NCBI RefSeq assembly: GCF_900100625.1
Contig: NZ_FMTY01000001.1
Location: 186,001-250,000, forward strand
Reading direction: 5' to 3'
Source: Flavobacterium saliperosum
GTDB lineage: Bacteria; Bacteroidota; Bacteroidia; Flavobacteriales; Flavobacteriaceae
DNA: 64,000 bases
A program made the translations under genes and the position numbers. Positions 25,580-35,241 of this stretch are shown piece by piece. Numbering within the stretch: position 1 is the first letter of the stretch; every line of letters starts with the position of its first letter. The notes below the pieces were generated by a model. It did no database searches, was not told the DNA's origin, and worked only from the letters and a program-made list of their open reading frames with translations.

Positions 25580-26113
25580 TTAATTTGCTGGGTTAATTAG
25601 CTGATATAATCCTTCGTCTGCATAGTGATTCTGAAAACGGTTCCAGTCTTTTTTCACTCCTATGCATTGGAAGCCAAAATTAGTAAAAAGGTTGATACTT
25701 GCCTTATTTTCAGTTCCAATATTTGCATATAACTGATGCAATTGCAAATGGGTGAAACAATACTTAATCAGGAGTGCAAGTGCTTCACTCCCAATCCCTG
25801 AATTTCTGTTTTCGCTGTTTTTAATCACAATTCCGATTCCGGCGCGTTGGTTTCTCGGGTCGAAATCGAACAAATCAATCAATCCCACCACCTGAAAGCT
25901 GTCATTTTTACAGATAGCCAAACGAAGTTGTTTGGCCTCGTAAATGTCCTGATGCGCGTTCTCAAGGTACTGGCGTATTAAAAACCGACTGTAAGGTGTT
26001 TGCGTGTTGCTCACTTCCCAAATGGATTCATCATTTTCTATGGCATAGGTAAACTCCAAATCTTCCGGCTCCAGCGCTCGTAAATAAATTGTATCTCCTT
26101 TTAATGTTATCAA
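25580..26113 (-). CDS. GNAT-family N-acetyltransferase (RimJ/RimL-like)
   Basis: A 177-residue acetyltransferase. The N-terminus LKGDTIYLRALEPEDLEF is typical of RimJ/RimL or antibiotic-acetylating GNATs, and the acetyl-CoA loop is in GIGIVIKNSENRNSGIGSEAL. The start is TTG at 26113 since no ATG fits. It ends one base before mltG. Substrate unknown. Confidence 0.87.
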   Translation of the reverse strand: MITLKGDTIYLRALEPEDLEFTYAIENDESIWEVSNTQTPYSRFLIRQYLENAHQDIYEAKQLRLAICKNDSFQVVGLIDLFDFDPRNQRAGIGIVIKNSENRNSGIGSEALALLIKYCFTHLQLHQLYANIGTENKASINLFTNFGFQCIGVKKDWNRFQNHYADEGLYQLINPAN

Positions 26114-26169
26114 TATCGGACTTCTTAGATTGTTAGACTTCTTGTATTGTTAGGTATTTTGAATAGCTG

Positions 26170-26952
26170 TTAGGCATCTATTTCGCCTTTGTAAACAAAA
26201 GTAGCCGGACCTTTCAGAAAAACATGGGAAAAAATACCGTTTTTTTCAGTAAAGGACACTTCAAGATTTCCGCCTTCCACCTGCAATTCAATAATGGAAC
26301 TGTTTGTTTTTCCGGTCGCTTTCATAGCAATCGCTACTGCTGTTGCTCCGGTACCGCAGGACAAGGTTTCATCTTCCACACCGCGTTCGTAAGTACGTAA
26401 TCGGAATTTGTTTTCATCGGTTTGTGATACAAAATTCACATTACTCCCTGCCTTTCCGTACAAATCGCTGTATCGTATTTTAGAACCTTCATTCCGCACA
26501 TCGAAAATATGCAGATCTTCCACCATCTGAACATGATGCGGCGAACCGGTATTCAGAAAAACATGCGTGTCATTTTCGCGCACCTCATCCACATCTTTCA
26601 TCTGAAGTGACACAATTCCCGCATCATTAATGGTTGCGAAATGAAGTCCGTCGGTGGCTATGAATGTCGTTTCCGTGTCAATGATTCCGAGTTGCTTCGC
26701 GAAAGCCACCAGACAACGTCCGCCATTACCGCACATGGAACTTTCATTACCATCGGAATTGTAATACACCATTCGGAAATCTGTCGAATCGTCATTTTCC
26801 AACAGTATGAGTCCGTCTGCACCAATGCCAAAGCGTCGGTCGCATAATTTCTCGATTAAATTGGTATCATTTTTGGGGAAATGTAAATCTCGGTTATCGA
26901 TCATTACAAAATCGTTACCCGTTCCCTGATATTTATAAAAAGTATATTGCAT
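26170..26952 (-). CDS. dapF: Diaminopimelate epimerase DapF
   Basis: Interconverts LL- and meso-diaminopimelate for peptidoglycan and lysine synthesis. The 260 residues have YQGTGNDFVMIDN (about 5-17), the first catalytic Cys in NGNESSMCGNGGRC (about 68-81) and the second in EDETLSCGTGATAVA (about 195-208). Normal length for the family. First gene of a likely cell-wall transcript with mltG. Confidence 0.96.
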   Translation of the reverse strand: MQYTFYKYQGTGNDFVMIDNRDLHFPKNDTNLIEKLCDRRFGIGADGLILLENDDSTDFRMVYYNSDGNESSMCGNGGRCLVAFAKQLGIIDTETTFIATDGLHFATINDAGIVSLQMKDVDEVRENDTHVFLNTGSPHHVQMVEDLHIFDVRNEGSKIRYSDLYGKAGSNVNFVSQTDENKFRLRTYERGVEDETLSCGTGATAVAIAMKATGKTNSSIIELQVEGGNLEVSFTEKNGIFSHVFLKGPATFVYKGEIDA

Positions 26953-27085
26953 CTGATGGTCAATTAAGTAACAAAAGTACGAATATTAACGACAAGTTAA
27001 AGTGTGTTAAACGGGCGTTAAACCCTTTTTTTGAATTGATAAAGTTTTTAATTTTACTGTTAAATAATTAAACATACCTTAGATT

Positions 27086-28477
27086 ATGAATAAATTTTCA
27101 AGCTTATTAGTCGTATCTCTGTTAAGCGGAACAATAACGCTTGGCGCATACAAATTGCTTTTCGATAGTAATTCCGCTTCGGGAAGCAAATTATCCGTAG
27201 CCTCTGACAACTATTCCAAAAATGTCACTTTGGGTGCGGAAAATGTCGATTTCACAACGGCAGCAGAGAATGCCGTGCATTATGTGGTTCACGTGAAGAA
27301 CGTTTCGGTGTCTGAAGTTCCCTCCAACCCGATTATGGAATATTTTTATGGGTATCGCGGCGGGCAACAGCAAACGCAAATTGGAACCGGTTCCGGAGTG
27401 ATTATTTCCGAAGACGGGTATATCGTTACCAACAATCACGTGATTCAAAACGCTACCGAGCTGGAAGTCACCTTAAACAGCAATAAAACTTACAAAGCCA
27501 AATTAGTAGGAACCGACAGCAAAATGGATGTTGCGCTTTTGAAAGTGGAAGCCGATGAAAAGTTACCGTATGCCACTTTCGCGAATTCCGACAACATGAA
27601 AGTGGGCGAATGGGTTTTGGCTGTTGGAAATCCGTACAATCTGAACTCTACCGTTACTGCGGGAATTGTATCGGCGAAAGCCCGTAACTTGAGTAAAGAC
27701 GGCATTCAGTCCTTCATTCAGACCGATGCGGCCGTAAATCCAGGAAACAGCGGAGGCGCTTTGGTGAATACCAGAGGTGAATTGGTAGGTATCAACACAA
27801 TGATTTCCTCACCAACAGGAAGTTACGCGGGTTATTCGTTTGCAGTTCCTTCCAATATTACCCGAAAAATCATTGAAGATTTAATGGAATACGGGAATGT
27901 GCAACGCGGGGTACTTGGTGTAGGCGGTGGCGAATTAAACAGCATGGCTGCCAAAGAATTTGGCGTAAAAGAAACACAGGGCTTTTACATCAATTCCATT
28001 TCCAAAAACTCGGGCGCTGAAAAGGCAGGCTTGAAAAAAGGCGATATTATTGTGCAATTGGACAGTCAGCCAGTTAAAGGCTATTCGAATTTAACCTCAT
28101 ATATTAATACAAAACGTCCAAACGACGTTGTGGAAGTAGGGGTTTTGAGAGACGGCGACCGAAAAACCATTCCGGTGAAACTAACCAAGAAAGAATTGGT
28201 GAATGTGGATTATGAAGGGTTCGAATTTGAAGAGATTGATGCCAAAGACAAAAAACGATTCCAATTGAACGAAGGCGTAAAAATCAAAGACGTGACCAAC
28301 GAGCGATACATTGAATATGCAGATATTTTAAAAGGAAGTATCATCCTTAGAATCGACGGAAATAAAATCACTTCCATGGAACAGGCTTCCCGAATTCTGA
28401 ATTCAAAAGCCAACAATCAGAAGTTCCGCGTAGAAGTCATCACGCAGGCAGGAGAACGTCTTCAAATGTTACTCTAA
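27086..28477 (+). CDS. Periplasmic serine protease HtrA/DegP-like
   Basis: A 463-residue envelope protease/chaperone. It has an N-terminal signal or anchor (about residues 4-22) and a trypsin-like domain with the triad His in TNNHVIQ (about 112), Asp in KMDVALLKV (about 145) and Ser in NPGNSGGALV (about 222). At least one clear PDZ domain (about residues 270-360, GVLGVGGGELNS... SGAEKAGLKKGDIIVQL) is followed by a more divergent second PDZ to the end. Expected role: misfolded-protein stress in the periplasm. Confidence 0.93.
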   Translation: MNKFSSLLVVSLLSGTITLGAYKLLFDSNSASGSKLSVASDNYSKNVTLGAENVDFTTAAENAVHYVVHVKNVSVSEVPSNPIMEYFYGYRGGQQQTQIGTGSGVIISEDGYIVTNNHVIQNATELEVTLNSNKTYKAKLVGTDSKMDVALLKVEADEKLPYATFANSDNMKVGEWVLAVGNPYNLNSTVTAGIVSAKARNLSKDGIQSFIQTDAAVNPGNSGGALVNTRGELVGINTMISSPTGSYAGYSFAVPSNITRKIIEDLMEYGNVQRGVLGVGGGELNSMAAKEFGVKETQGFYINSISKNSGAEKAGLKKGDIIVQLDSQPVKGYSNLTSYINTKRPNDVVEVGVLRDGDRKTIPVKLTKKELVNVDYEGFEFEEIDAKDKKRFQLNEGVKIKDVTNERYIEYADILKGSIILRIDGNKITSMEQASRILNSKANNQKFRVEVITQAGERLQMLL

Positions 28478-28498
28478 CAAACTAAAAATAATTAAAGG

Positions 28499-28527
28499 AA
28501 GCCCGGTCAATAGATTGGGCTTTTTTA
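28499..28527 (+). terminator. Terminator after the HtrA gene
   Basis: AAGCCC (28499-28504) pairs with GGGCTT (28517-28522) around a 12-base loop, with a T-run extending to 28526. Located 21 bases after the stop codon. Confidence 0.7.
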
Positions 28528-28572
28528 ATGAATTTTCACAAAAATATTTTCTGCAATCTGATTAAAAATCAA

Positions 28573-28580
28573 TATTTTTG
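28573..28580 (+). promoter_or_regulatory. -7 element (TATTTTTG) upstream of GAPDH
   Basis: Matches TAnnTTTG and ends 29 bases before the ATG at 28610, giving a short leader of about 25 bases. No convincing -33 TTG at the expected distance. Confidence 0.5.
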
Positions 28581-28609
28581 CACCAAATTTTAACAACACA
28601 CTTTAAAAT

Positions 28610-30058
28610 ATGGACAATTCAGCTTTATACGAAAAAGAATTGGCTTTTCAGGCAGACAGAAGAAGAGCTGGCGTAGAACTAATCAAGATTATCAGTGATT
28701 TATGGTATGACAAATCCATCGAATTGGTACTTTTCAGAAACCAGCTAATCGACAGAAATGTGAGTGATATCATCAATTTGCATGAATATGCGGTTGAATT
28801 CGTTCAAAAACCAATCAACGTTTTCGATTCTGTGGAAATTGCAAGAGCAATCCAGGCGTTAGACTTACCTCCTGCTAGAATTGACATTGGAAAATTAACC
28901 TACGAATACCATTTAGAAGACGACAAATACAACGATGCCACTGCGTTTGTAATCGACAAATTAAAACACGCGAAAGACACTTCCGAAATCAAACCCAAAG
29001 ACGTTGTATTATATGGATTTGGTCGTATCGGACGTTTGTTGGCCCGTGAAATGATGTCAAAAATCGGAAAAGGACAACAATTGCGTTTACGAGCCATTGT
29101 TACCCGTGATAAAAGTGATGCCAATTTATTGGAAAAACGTGCTTCTTTATTGCGCTATGATTCCGTTCACGGCGATTTCGAAGGATCGGTTTCTGCTGAT
29201 GTGGAAAACAATGCCTTAATCATCAACGGATCCACGGTTCATATTATCACCGCAAATTCTCCGGAAGAAATTGACTATACCGCATACGGAATTCACGATG
29301 CATTGGTAATTGACAATACGGGTGCTTTCACAACGGAAGAAGCCTTAAGCCGTCACTTGGTATCCAAAGGAGTGGAAAAGGTATTATTGACTGCTCCGGG
29401 TAAAGGCGTTCCGAACATCGTTTATGGTGTAAATCACGAAGAATACAATCCGGATGAAGTAAAAATCTACTCTGCCGCTTCTTGTACCACTAACGCTATT
29501 ACTCCGGTTTTAGCCGCTATGGAAGAGACATTAGGCGTTGTTAAAGGCCACTTGGAAACGATCCACGCTTATACCAACGACCAGAATTTGGTTGACAACA
29601 TGCACAAAAAGTACCGTCGCGGAAGAGCTGCAGCCTTAAACATGGTTATCACCGAAACGGGCGCCGGAAGTGCCGTTGCAAAAGCATTACCGAGTTTAGC
29701 CGGAAAACTAACGTCAAACGCTATTCGCGTACCGGTTCCAAACGGATCGTTAGTGGTTTTAAATCTTGAAGTAAGCAAAGCTACTACCAAAGATGATTTG
29801 AACGCCATTATGAAAAAATATGCTTTGGAAGGAAATCTTGTAGAGCAAATCAAATATTCCTTAAACAACGAATTGGTATCGTCCGACATCGTAGGGACTT
29901 CGGCTCCTGCTATTTTTGACAGTAACGCCACTATTGTTTCTGCCGATGGTAAAAACGTGGTGATGTATGTATGGTACGATAACGAATACGGTTACAGCCA
30001 TCAGGTTATCCGTTTGGCAAAATACATTGCTAAAGTTAGAAGATACATGTACTACTAA
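28610..30058 (+). CDS. Glyceraldehyde-3-phosphate dehydrogenase, long form
   Basis: An NAD(P)-dependent glycolytic/gluconeogenic enzyme. It has 482 residues instead of about 335: a helical N-terminal extension of about 125 residues precedes the Rossmann start VVLYGFGRIGRLLAREM (about 132). The catalytic Cys is in SAASCTTNAITP (about 290) and the end of the fold is WYDNEYGYSHQVIRL. As I recall, this long type is widespread in Bacteroidota, next to a normal-length GAPDH elsewhere. Which direction it serves is not shown by the sequence. Confidence 0.94.
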   Translation: MDNSALYEKELAFQADRRRAGVELIKIISDLWYDKSIELVLFRNQLIDRNVSDIINLHEYAVEFVQKPINVFDSVEIARAIQALDLPPARIDIGKLTYEYHLEDDKYNDATAFVIDKLKHAKDTSEIKPKDVVLYGFGRIGRLLAREMMSKIGKGQQLRLRAIVTRDKSDANLLEKRASLLRYDSVHGDFEGSVSADVENNALIINGSTVHIITANSPEEIDYTAYGIHDALVIDNTGAFTTEEALSRHLVSKGVEKVLLTAPGKGVPNIVYGVNHEEYNPDEVKIYSAASCTTNAITPVLAAMEETLGVVKGHLETIHAYTNDQNLVDNMHKKYRRGRAAALNMVITETGAGSAVAKALPSLAGKLTSNAIRVPVPNGSLVVLNLEVSKATTKDDLNAIMKKYALEGNLVEQIKYSLNNELVSSDIVGTSAPAIFDSNATIVSADGKNVVMYVWYDNEYGYSHQVIRLAKYIAKVRRYMYY

Positions 30059-30082
30059 TAGTTGACAACTTTTATAATTCAC

Positions 30083-30113
30083 AAATCCGCTTCGAGAAAT
30101 TGGGGCGGATTTT
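30083..30113 (+). terminator. Terminator after GAPDH
   Basis: AAATCCGC (30083-30090) pairs with GCGGATTT (30105-30112), 24 bases after the stop; the T-run is short. Confidence 0.65.
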
Positions 30114-30136
30114 GTAATTTTATACAAACGCTGCTT

Positions 30137-30658
30137 ATGAACCTCCAACCCATTCTAGAAAACGAAATCGTCAAACTGATTCCTTTACAGGAATCGGATT
30201 TTGAAGCCTTATTTGAGGTTGCTTCCGATCCGTTGATTTGGGAGCAGCATCCGAATAAAAATCGTTATCAACGAGACGTTTTTCAGAACTTTTTCGAAGG
30301 CGCAATGGAATCCAGAGGGGCATTTCTCATTATTGATAAGAAAACAAATTCGGCAATTGGAAGTACGCGTTTTTATGATTTGGACAAAACCAATAAAAGC
30401 GTTTTAATCGGTTATACATTTTACGGAAGAAACTATTGGGGTTCGAGTTGCAATCCGTTGGTTAAGAAACTGATGTTGGAGTACGCATTTCAGTTTGTGG
30501 ACAAGGTGCATTTTCACATTGGTGCCGAAAATAGGCGTTCCCAAAAAGCCATTGAACGATTGGGCGCTGTAAAAGTCAGAGAAATCGAAGTGGCCTACCA
30601 CGGTGAACCCAAAAAACTGAATTTTGAATACCTTATTTCGAAAAAAGATTGGAAATAA
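30137..30658 (+). CDS. GNAT-family N-acetyltransferase
   Basis: A 173-residue RimL-like acetyltransferase. The ATG at 30137 gives MNLQPILENEIVKLIPLQESDFEALFEVASDP, a common GNAT opening; the frame upstream crosses a terminator and is discounted. It has an IGYTFYGRNYWGSSCNP acetyl-CoA-binding region (about residues 93-109) and a GAENRRSQKAIERLGAVKV ending motif. Substrate unknown. Confidence 0.87.
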   Translation: MNLQPILENEIVKLIPLQESDFEALFEVASDPLIWEQHPNKNRYQRDVFQNFFEGAMESRGAFLIIDKKTNSAIGSTRFYDLDKTNKSVLIGYTFYGRNYWGSSCNPLVKKLMLEYAFQFVDKVHFHIGAENRRSQKAIERLGAVKVREIEVAYHGEPKKLNFEYLISKKDWK

Positions 30659-30715
30659 AATCCTTTTCACAAACAAAAAATGCCTTGCTATACGAGACAT
30701 TTGGTTTTATCTGAA

Positions 30716-32119
30716 CTAATCCAGCACTCTGTTTATCTGAACAAAACGCTTGGCGTAATACGGTTCTTTGGTAGACGAAATAATTACCCCGGAACTGGTG
30801 GAAGAGTGAATGAACTTGATTTCATCTTCTGAAATTTCGGTAATCATTCCCACATGACCTACTCCTCTTCCGCGCGTGGCAAAGAAAATCAAATCCCCTT
30901 TTTGTGCTTGGCTGCGGTCTACTTTCACCCCTGAATTGGCTGCCATATCCGAAGATGATCTTGGTAAAGTCATTTCAATATTTTTAAAGGTCGAAAACAT
31001 CAACCCGGAGCAATCGAAACCATTTCTGTCGGTTCCGCCGCCACGGTAACGCACCCCTAAATTCTCCGAAGCCTTGGCTATCAGAAAATCAGCTTTCATT
31101 GCCGCATCAGCCGACAAAGGCATCACCTCTCTTTTAGTTTCGACAACATCCATATCCGAAGCTGAAGCAACGTCATTTGCGTCGTTTGAAGCCATCATCT
31201 CTTTACTCGCCCCAGTGTCCTCCTTAGTCACAACTCCTTTAATTACAAGTTGCTGTCCCACTTCCAAACCATTGGTGATTTGCGGGTTTAACTTCTCCAG
31301 TTCGGCAATCGAGACTCCATAACGCTTTGAAATGCCGTACTTGGTTTCTTTAGGCAAAACTTCATGAAATACCGAAGCGTCATCTTTAGTCCCTTTTGCT
31401 TTATTATCAGCAACCACAACAACATGCTCCGTTTCAGTCTTTTCGCTATCTTTCTTCTTCTCTTCTTTGGTTTTCTTCTTCTCCGCTACTGCCGTATTTT
31501 CTGTCCCGGGAATAAACACCACATCCTTTATATCCAATTTGTCATTATCGAATTGCGGATTGGCCTTCTTTAGTTCCTCCACGGAAATATTGTATTTTTT
31601 GGCGATTACATAAAACGATTCGCCGGAAGCGACTGTGTGTTTTTGTAATTTGTTTTGAAGTTTGGCAATCTTTGCGAGTTCTGCCTTTGAAGGTTTTTCT
31701 TCCCATTGATTTTTAATTCCCTTAGGCAAAGCGAGCAGCTCCCCCAGTTGTAAATTATCGGAATCCAATTGCGGGTTGGCTTCCCGAAGTTTATCAATGG
31801 AAGTATCGTATTTTCTGGCAATGGTATATAACGATTCGCCCGATTCCACTTTATGAGAAGCGCCTTTAGGGACAAATTTTCCTTTCTTCTCTTCCTCTTT
31901 TTTCTTAGCGTTTTTAGGAACCGAAAGTACCATGTCCAATTGCAGTACTCCTTTGGCCTTGGGATTCAACTCGAAAATCTCCGCCTCCGAAACATTGTAT
32001 TTTTTTGCGATACTGTACACCGATTCACCGCTTACCACCTTATGACGGATTGTTTTTTGTGCAAAAACAGACACCGACATAAGCAGAAACAATATGGAAA
32101 GAAGTTTTGAAATTCTCAT
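30716..32119 (-). CDS. LysM-repeat NlpC/P60 peptidoglycan hydrolase
   Basis: A secreted 467-residue cell-wall hydrolase. It has a signal peptide (about 1-20) and four LysM repeats beginning near residues 24, 88, 160 and 250 (each with SGESxYxIAKKY-like cores and NPQ). A Lys/Glu-rich linker follows the third repeat and a second linker lies at about 300-335. The C-terminal NlpC/P60 domain has catalytic Cys in GFDCSGLMF (about 372) and His in GVGHVGMI (about 427). It probably cuts stem peptides, with LysM giving wall binding. Confidence 0.93.
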   Translation of the reverse strand: MRISKLLSILFLLMSVSVFAQKTIRHKVVSGESVYSIAKKYNVSEAEIFELNPKAKGVLQLDMVLSVPKNAKKKEEEKKGKFVPKGASHKVESGESLYTIARKYDTSIDKLREANPQLDSDNLQLGELLALPKGIKNQWEEKPSKAELAKIAKLQNKLQKHTVASGESFYVIAKKYNISVEELKKANPQFDNDKLDIKDVVFIPGTENTAVAEKKKTKEEKKKDSEKTETEHVVVVADNKAKGTKDDASVFHEVLPKETKYGISKRYGVSIAELEKLNPQITNGLEVGQQLVIKGVVTKEDTGASKEMMASNDANDVASASDMDVVETKREVMPLSADAAMKADFLIAKASENLGVRYRGGGTDRNGFDCSGLMFSTFKNIEMTLPRSSSDMAANSGVKVDRSQAQKGDLIFFATRGRGVGHVGMITEISEDEIKFIHSSTSSGVIISSTKEPYYAKRFVQINRVLD

Positions 32120-32174
32120 TAAATAGTTATTTGTATAAACTTTAAACGCAATAGCTTAAAATTTGTTTTACTCG

Positions 32175-32206
32175 AAATGTAAAATCCGGATTTTCCGGAA
32201 ACATTT
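32175..32206 (-). terminator. Hairpin after the thioredoxin-fold gene
   Basis: The nested repeats AAATGT/ACATTT and TCCGG/CCGGA around an ATTTT loop form a bulged stem directly after the stop of the - strand thioredoxin-fold gene and before the LysM gene start. The T-run is weak, so termination is only probable. Confidence 0.5.
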
Positions 32207-32755
32207 TTATTTATTATTCTTTATAAAGGCATCCAAAACCTTTCTGAAATTCTCCGAATTCCAATTGGCAGCTCCCGAATGATTCACGGCAATCCGCCCG
32301 TTTTTTGCAATCAGATATGTTTTTGGTGCCTTGTCCAAGACAATGGAACGCAAAGGTGTCCCTCCGGAATAAAACATCGGAAAAACATACTCGTTTTCTT
32401 TTATAAATTTTAACGCATCCGTCTGAGAATCATTAGTTACAAAAACAAAAAACACCTCATTTTTATACTCTTCATACAGTTTAGCCCATACTTTCAATTC
32501 TTCAACCGATTCCGGAGAATTTGACGACCAGTAATTTACAATCACATTTCGTCCCATATATTCCACAAACGAAATTGTCTTTCCGGTTGGCCCTATTAAC
32601 TTCCAGTCATACGAATACATCGGCAACTGTTTTTCAAACGGAATCGTGGTTGGTTCGGTTAAATTGGACCCTGCAAAAGCATCTTTAATTTTATCAACAT
32701 TAAAAGCCGCTACAATCCCAATCAGTAGAATTCCAATTACAAGTATTTTTTTCAT
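32207..32755 (-). CDS. TlpA-like thioredoxin-fold protein lacking the CxxC
   Basis: A 182-residue exported or anchored protein: signal/anchor MKKILVIGILLIGIVAAF (1-18), then a thioredoxin/AhpC-TSA fold with WKLIGPTGKTISFVEYMGRNVIVNYWSSNSPESVEEL (about 50-88). The usual WCxxC site is replaced by WSSNSP, so it cannot do dithiol chemistry. The cis-proline region may be KAPKTYLIAK (about 145). Alone on the - strand between the aconitase and the LysM gene. A chaperone or structural role is likelier than redox; inferred. Confidence 0.85.
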   Translation of the reverse strand: MKKILVIGILLIGIVAAFNVDKIKDAFAGSNLTEPTTIPFEKQLPMYSYDWKLIGPTGKTISFVEYMGRNVIVNYWSSNSPESVEELKVWAKLYEEYKNEVFFVFVTNDSQTDALKFIKENEYVFPMFYSGGTPLRSIVLDKAPKTYLIAKNGRIAVNHSGAANWNSENFRKVLDAFIKNNK

Positions 32756-32805
32756 TGCATTCAAACGTTTAAAGTGTAAATATAGAAACTAGCGACTACA
32801 CCAAC

Positions 32806-32835
32806 AAAAAAACGCTCCGTTTGGGAGCGTTTTTA
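32806..32835 (-). terminator. Terminator between aconitase and the thioredoxin-fold gene
   Basis: AAAAACGCTCC (32808-32818) pairs with GGAGCGTTTTT (32824-32834). A strong stem with T-runs on both strands, just past the end of the aconitase gene. Confidence 0.88.
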
Positions 32836-32852
32836 ATATAATTTTAATATAA

Positions 32853-35117
32853 TTAAGCTTTTCCGGCCGCTATCAGGTTCAAAGCAGAACCGGCAACAAA
32901 CCAACCTATTTGACTATCGTTGTAAGTATGATTCGCTAAAATGACATCTTTAGTTCCATCTGCATGAACGAATTCCAATGTTAATGGTTTTCCTGGCGCA
33001 AATTCTGTTAAATCTAAGAAGTTGATGGTATCGTCTTCCTGAATTTTATCGTAATCCGCTTCGTTAGCAAACGTTAACGCTAACATCCCTTGTTTCTTAA
33101 GGTTCGTTTCGTGGATACGGGCAAATGATTTTACCAATACCGCTTTCACGCCTAAAAAGCGAGGTTCCATTGCAGCGTGCTCACGGGAAGAACCTTCTCC
33201 GTAGTTATGGTCACCCACAACGATGGAAGGAACACCAGCCGCTTTATACGCTCTTTGCACCGCGGGAACAGCATCATAAGCACCCGTCAGTTGGTTTTTA
33301 ACGGAATTCGCTTTGCCGTTAAAAGCATTTTCCGCCCCGATTAACATGTTATTTGAAATATTATCCAGGTGACCACGAAAACGCAACCATGGACCTGCCA
33401 TCGAAATATGATCAGTCGTACATTTTCCGTACGCTTTGATTAGCAACTTGGCACCGGTAATGTTTTTTCCGTCCCATGCTTCAAAAGGAGCCAACAATTG
33501 TAAACGGTCTGAAGTTTCTGAAACCGCTACCTGCACATTTGAACCGTCAGCAGCAGGAGCCTGGAATCCGGCATCTTCCACATCAAAACCTCTTTTGGGA
33601 AGTTCATCTCCGGTTGGGGCGATTAATTTTACCGCTTCTCCTTTGTCATTTATTAAGGTGTCGGTAAGTGGATTGAAATCCAGTCTTCCTGAAATTGCCA
33701 ATGCAGCTACCATTTCCGGTGACGTTACAAAAGCGTGTGTATTCGGGTTACCGTCCGCTCTTTTAGAGAAGTTACGGTTGAACGAGTGAACGATTGTGTT
33801 TTTTTCCTGTTTGTCGGCACCTTCTCGGTCCCATTGTCCGATACAGGGTCCGCAAGCATTCGTAAACACTTTGGTTCCCATTTTTTCGAAAGTAGCGATG
33901 ATACCGTCTCTTTCGATAGTGTAACGGATTTGCTCCGAACCCGGGTTGATTCCGAATTCCGCTTTAGGCGTGATTCCATGTGCTACCGCCTGTTCCACGA
34001 TGGAAGCCGCGCGTGACATGTCTTCATACGAAGAGTTGGTACACGAACCGATTAGTCCCCACTCTACTTTGATTGGCCATCCGTTCGCTGCTGCTTCCGC
34101 CTTCATTTTAGAAACCGGAGTACCTCTGTCCGGCGTGAATGGCCCGTTAATATGTGGCTCTAATTCGGATAAGTTGATTTCGATTAATTGGTCGAAATAT
34201 TGCGCCGGATTTGCATATACTTCTGCATCAGCCGTTAAGTAAGGCGCTACTTTATCCGCAGCATTTACCACATCCTGACGACCGGTAGCCGCCAAATACC
34301 TTCTCATGGAATCATCATACCCGAATGTTGAAGTTGTTGCTCCGATTTCAGCCCCCATGTTACAGATGGTGCCTTTACCGGTACAAGACATCGCTTCTGC
34401 ACCTTCTCCGAAATATTCAACGATAGCACCTGTCCCCCCTTTTACGGTTAAGATATCAGCTACTTTTAAGATTACGTCTTTTGGAGCGGTCCAACCTGAT
34501 AATTTACCGGTTAATTTTACGCCGATTAATTTTGGGAACTTCAATTCCCAGGACATGCCCGACATTACGTCTACCGCATCCGCACCTCCAACTCCGATAG
34601 CCAACATCCCTAAACCACCTGCGTTTACCGTGTGAGAGTCGGTACCAATCATCATTCCGCCTGGAAAAGCGTAGTTTTCCAAAACGATTTGATGAATAAT
34701 TCCCGATCCCGGTTTCCAGAATCCGATGCCGTATTTGTTAGAAACGGATGATAAAAAATCGAATACTTCTTTTGATTGGGTGTTTGCCACCTGTAAGTCG
34801 GTTTTAGCGCCCACTTTCGCCTGAATCAAGTGGTCACAGTGTACGGTTGTAGGAACTGCCACTTTGCTTTTTCCGGCGTGCATGAACTGCAACAATGCCA
34901 TTTGCGCTGTTGCATCCTGACACGCGACTCTGTCCGGTGCGAAATCAACGTAATCTTTTCCTCTTGAAAATGCCTGAGAAGGCATCCCTTCCCAAAGGTG
35001 AGAATATAAAATCTTTTCCGATAAGGTAAGCGGACGCCCTACTAACTCACGTGCTTTATCCACACGGGAGGCTATATTCGCGTACACTTTTTCAATCATT
35101 TCTATATCAAAAGCCAT
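32853..35117 (-). CDS. Aconitate hydratase, mitochondrial/AcnA-type
   Basis: A [4Fe-4S] enzyme isomerising citrate and isocitrate in the TCA cycle. The 754 residues match the mitochondrial-type architecture: N-terminal domains 1-3 with [13 protein letters not shown] and cluster cysteines in [14 protein letters not shown] and [12 protein letters not shown], then the swivelling domain 4 with [23 protein letters not shown] separate AcnB-type gene lies immediately upstream, so the cell has two isoforms next to one another. Confidence 0.95.
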   Translation of the reverse strand: MAFDIEMIEKVYANIASRVDKARELVGRPLTLSEKILYSHLWEGMPSQAFSRGKDYVDFAPDRVACQDATAQMALLQFMHAGKSKVAVPTTVHCDHLIQAKVGAKTDLQVANTQSKEVFDFLSSVSNKYGIGFWKPGSGIIHQIVLENYAFPGGMMIGTDSHTVNAGGLGMLAIGVGGADAVDVMSGMSWELKFPKLIGVKLTGKLSGWTAPKDVILKVADILTVKGGTGAIVEYFGEGAEAMSCTGKGTICNMGAEIGATTSTFGYDDSMRRYLAATGRQDVVNAADKVAPYLTADAEVYANPAQYFDQLIEINLSELEPHINGPFTPDRGTPVSKMKAEAAANGWPIKVEWGLIGSCTNSSYEDMSRAASIVEQAVAHGITPKAEFGINPGSEQIRYTIERDGIIATFEKMGTKVFTNACGPCIGQWDREGADKQEKNTIVHSFNRNFSKRADGNPNTHAFVTSPEMVAALAISGRLDFNPLTDTLINDKGEAVKLIAPTGDELPKRGFDVEDAGFQAPAADGSNVQVAVSETSDRLQLLAPFEAWDGKNITGAKLLIKAYGKCTTDHISMAGPWLRFRGHLDNISNNMLIGAENAFNGKANSVKNQLTGAYDAVPAVQRAYKAAGVPSIVVGDHNYGEGSSREHAAMEPRFLGVKAVLVKSFARIHETNLKKQGMLALTFANEADYDKIQEDDTINFLDLTEFAPGKPLTLEFVHADGTKDVILANHTYNDSQIGWFVAGSALNLIAAGKA

Positions 35118-35183
35118 AATTAAATAATTATTTTGTTATTCCATTTTAATCCTACAAGTTACAAAAAATAGATTAGCTATAAC

Positions 35184-35216
35184 AAAAAAAGCCTAAGTTT
35201 ATCGACTTAGGCTTTT
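35184..35216 (-). terminator. Terminator between the two aconitase genes
   Basis: AAAAGCCTAAGT (35187-35198) pairs with ACTTAGGCTTTT (35205-35216) around TTATCG, with flanking A/T runs. It is just past the acnB stop, so the two aconitases are separate transcripts at least in part. Confidence 0.88.
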
Positions 35217-35241
35217 ACATTATGATTGACTATTCCTGCAA

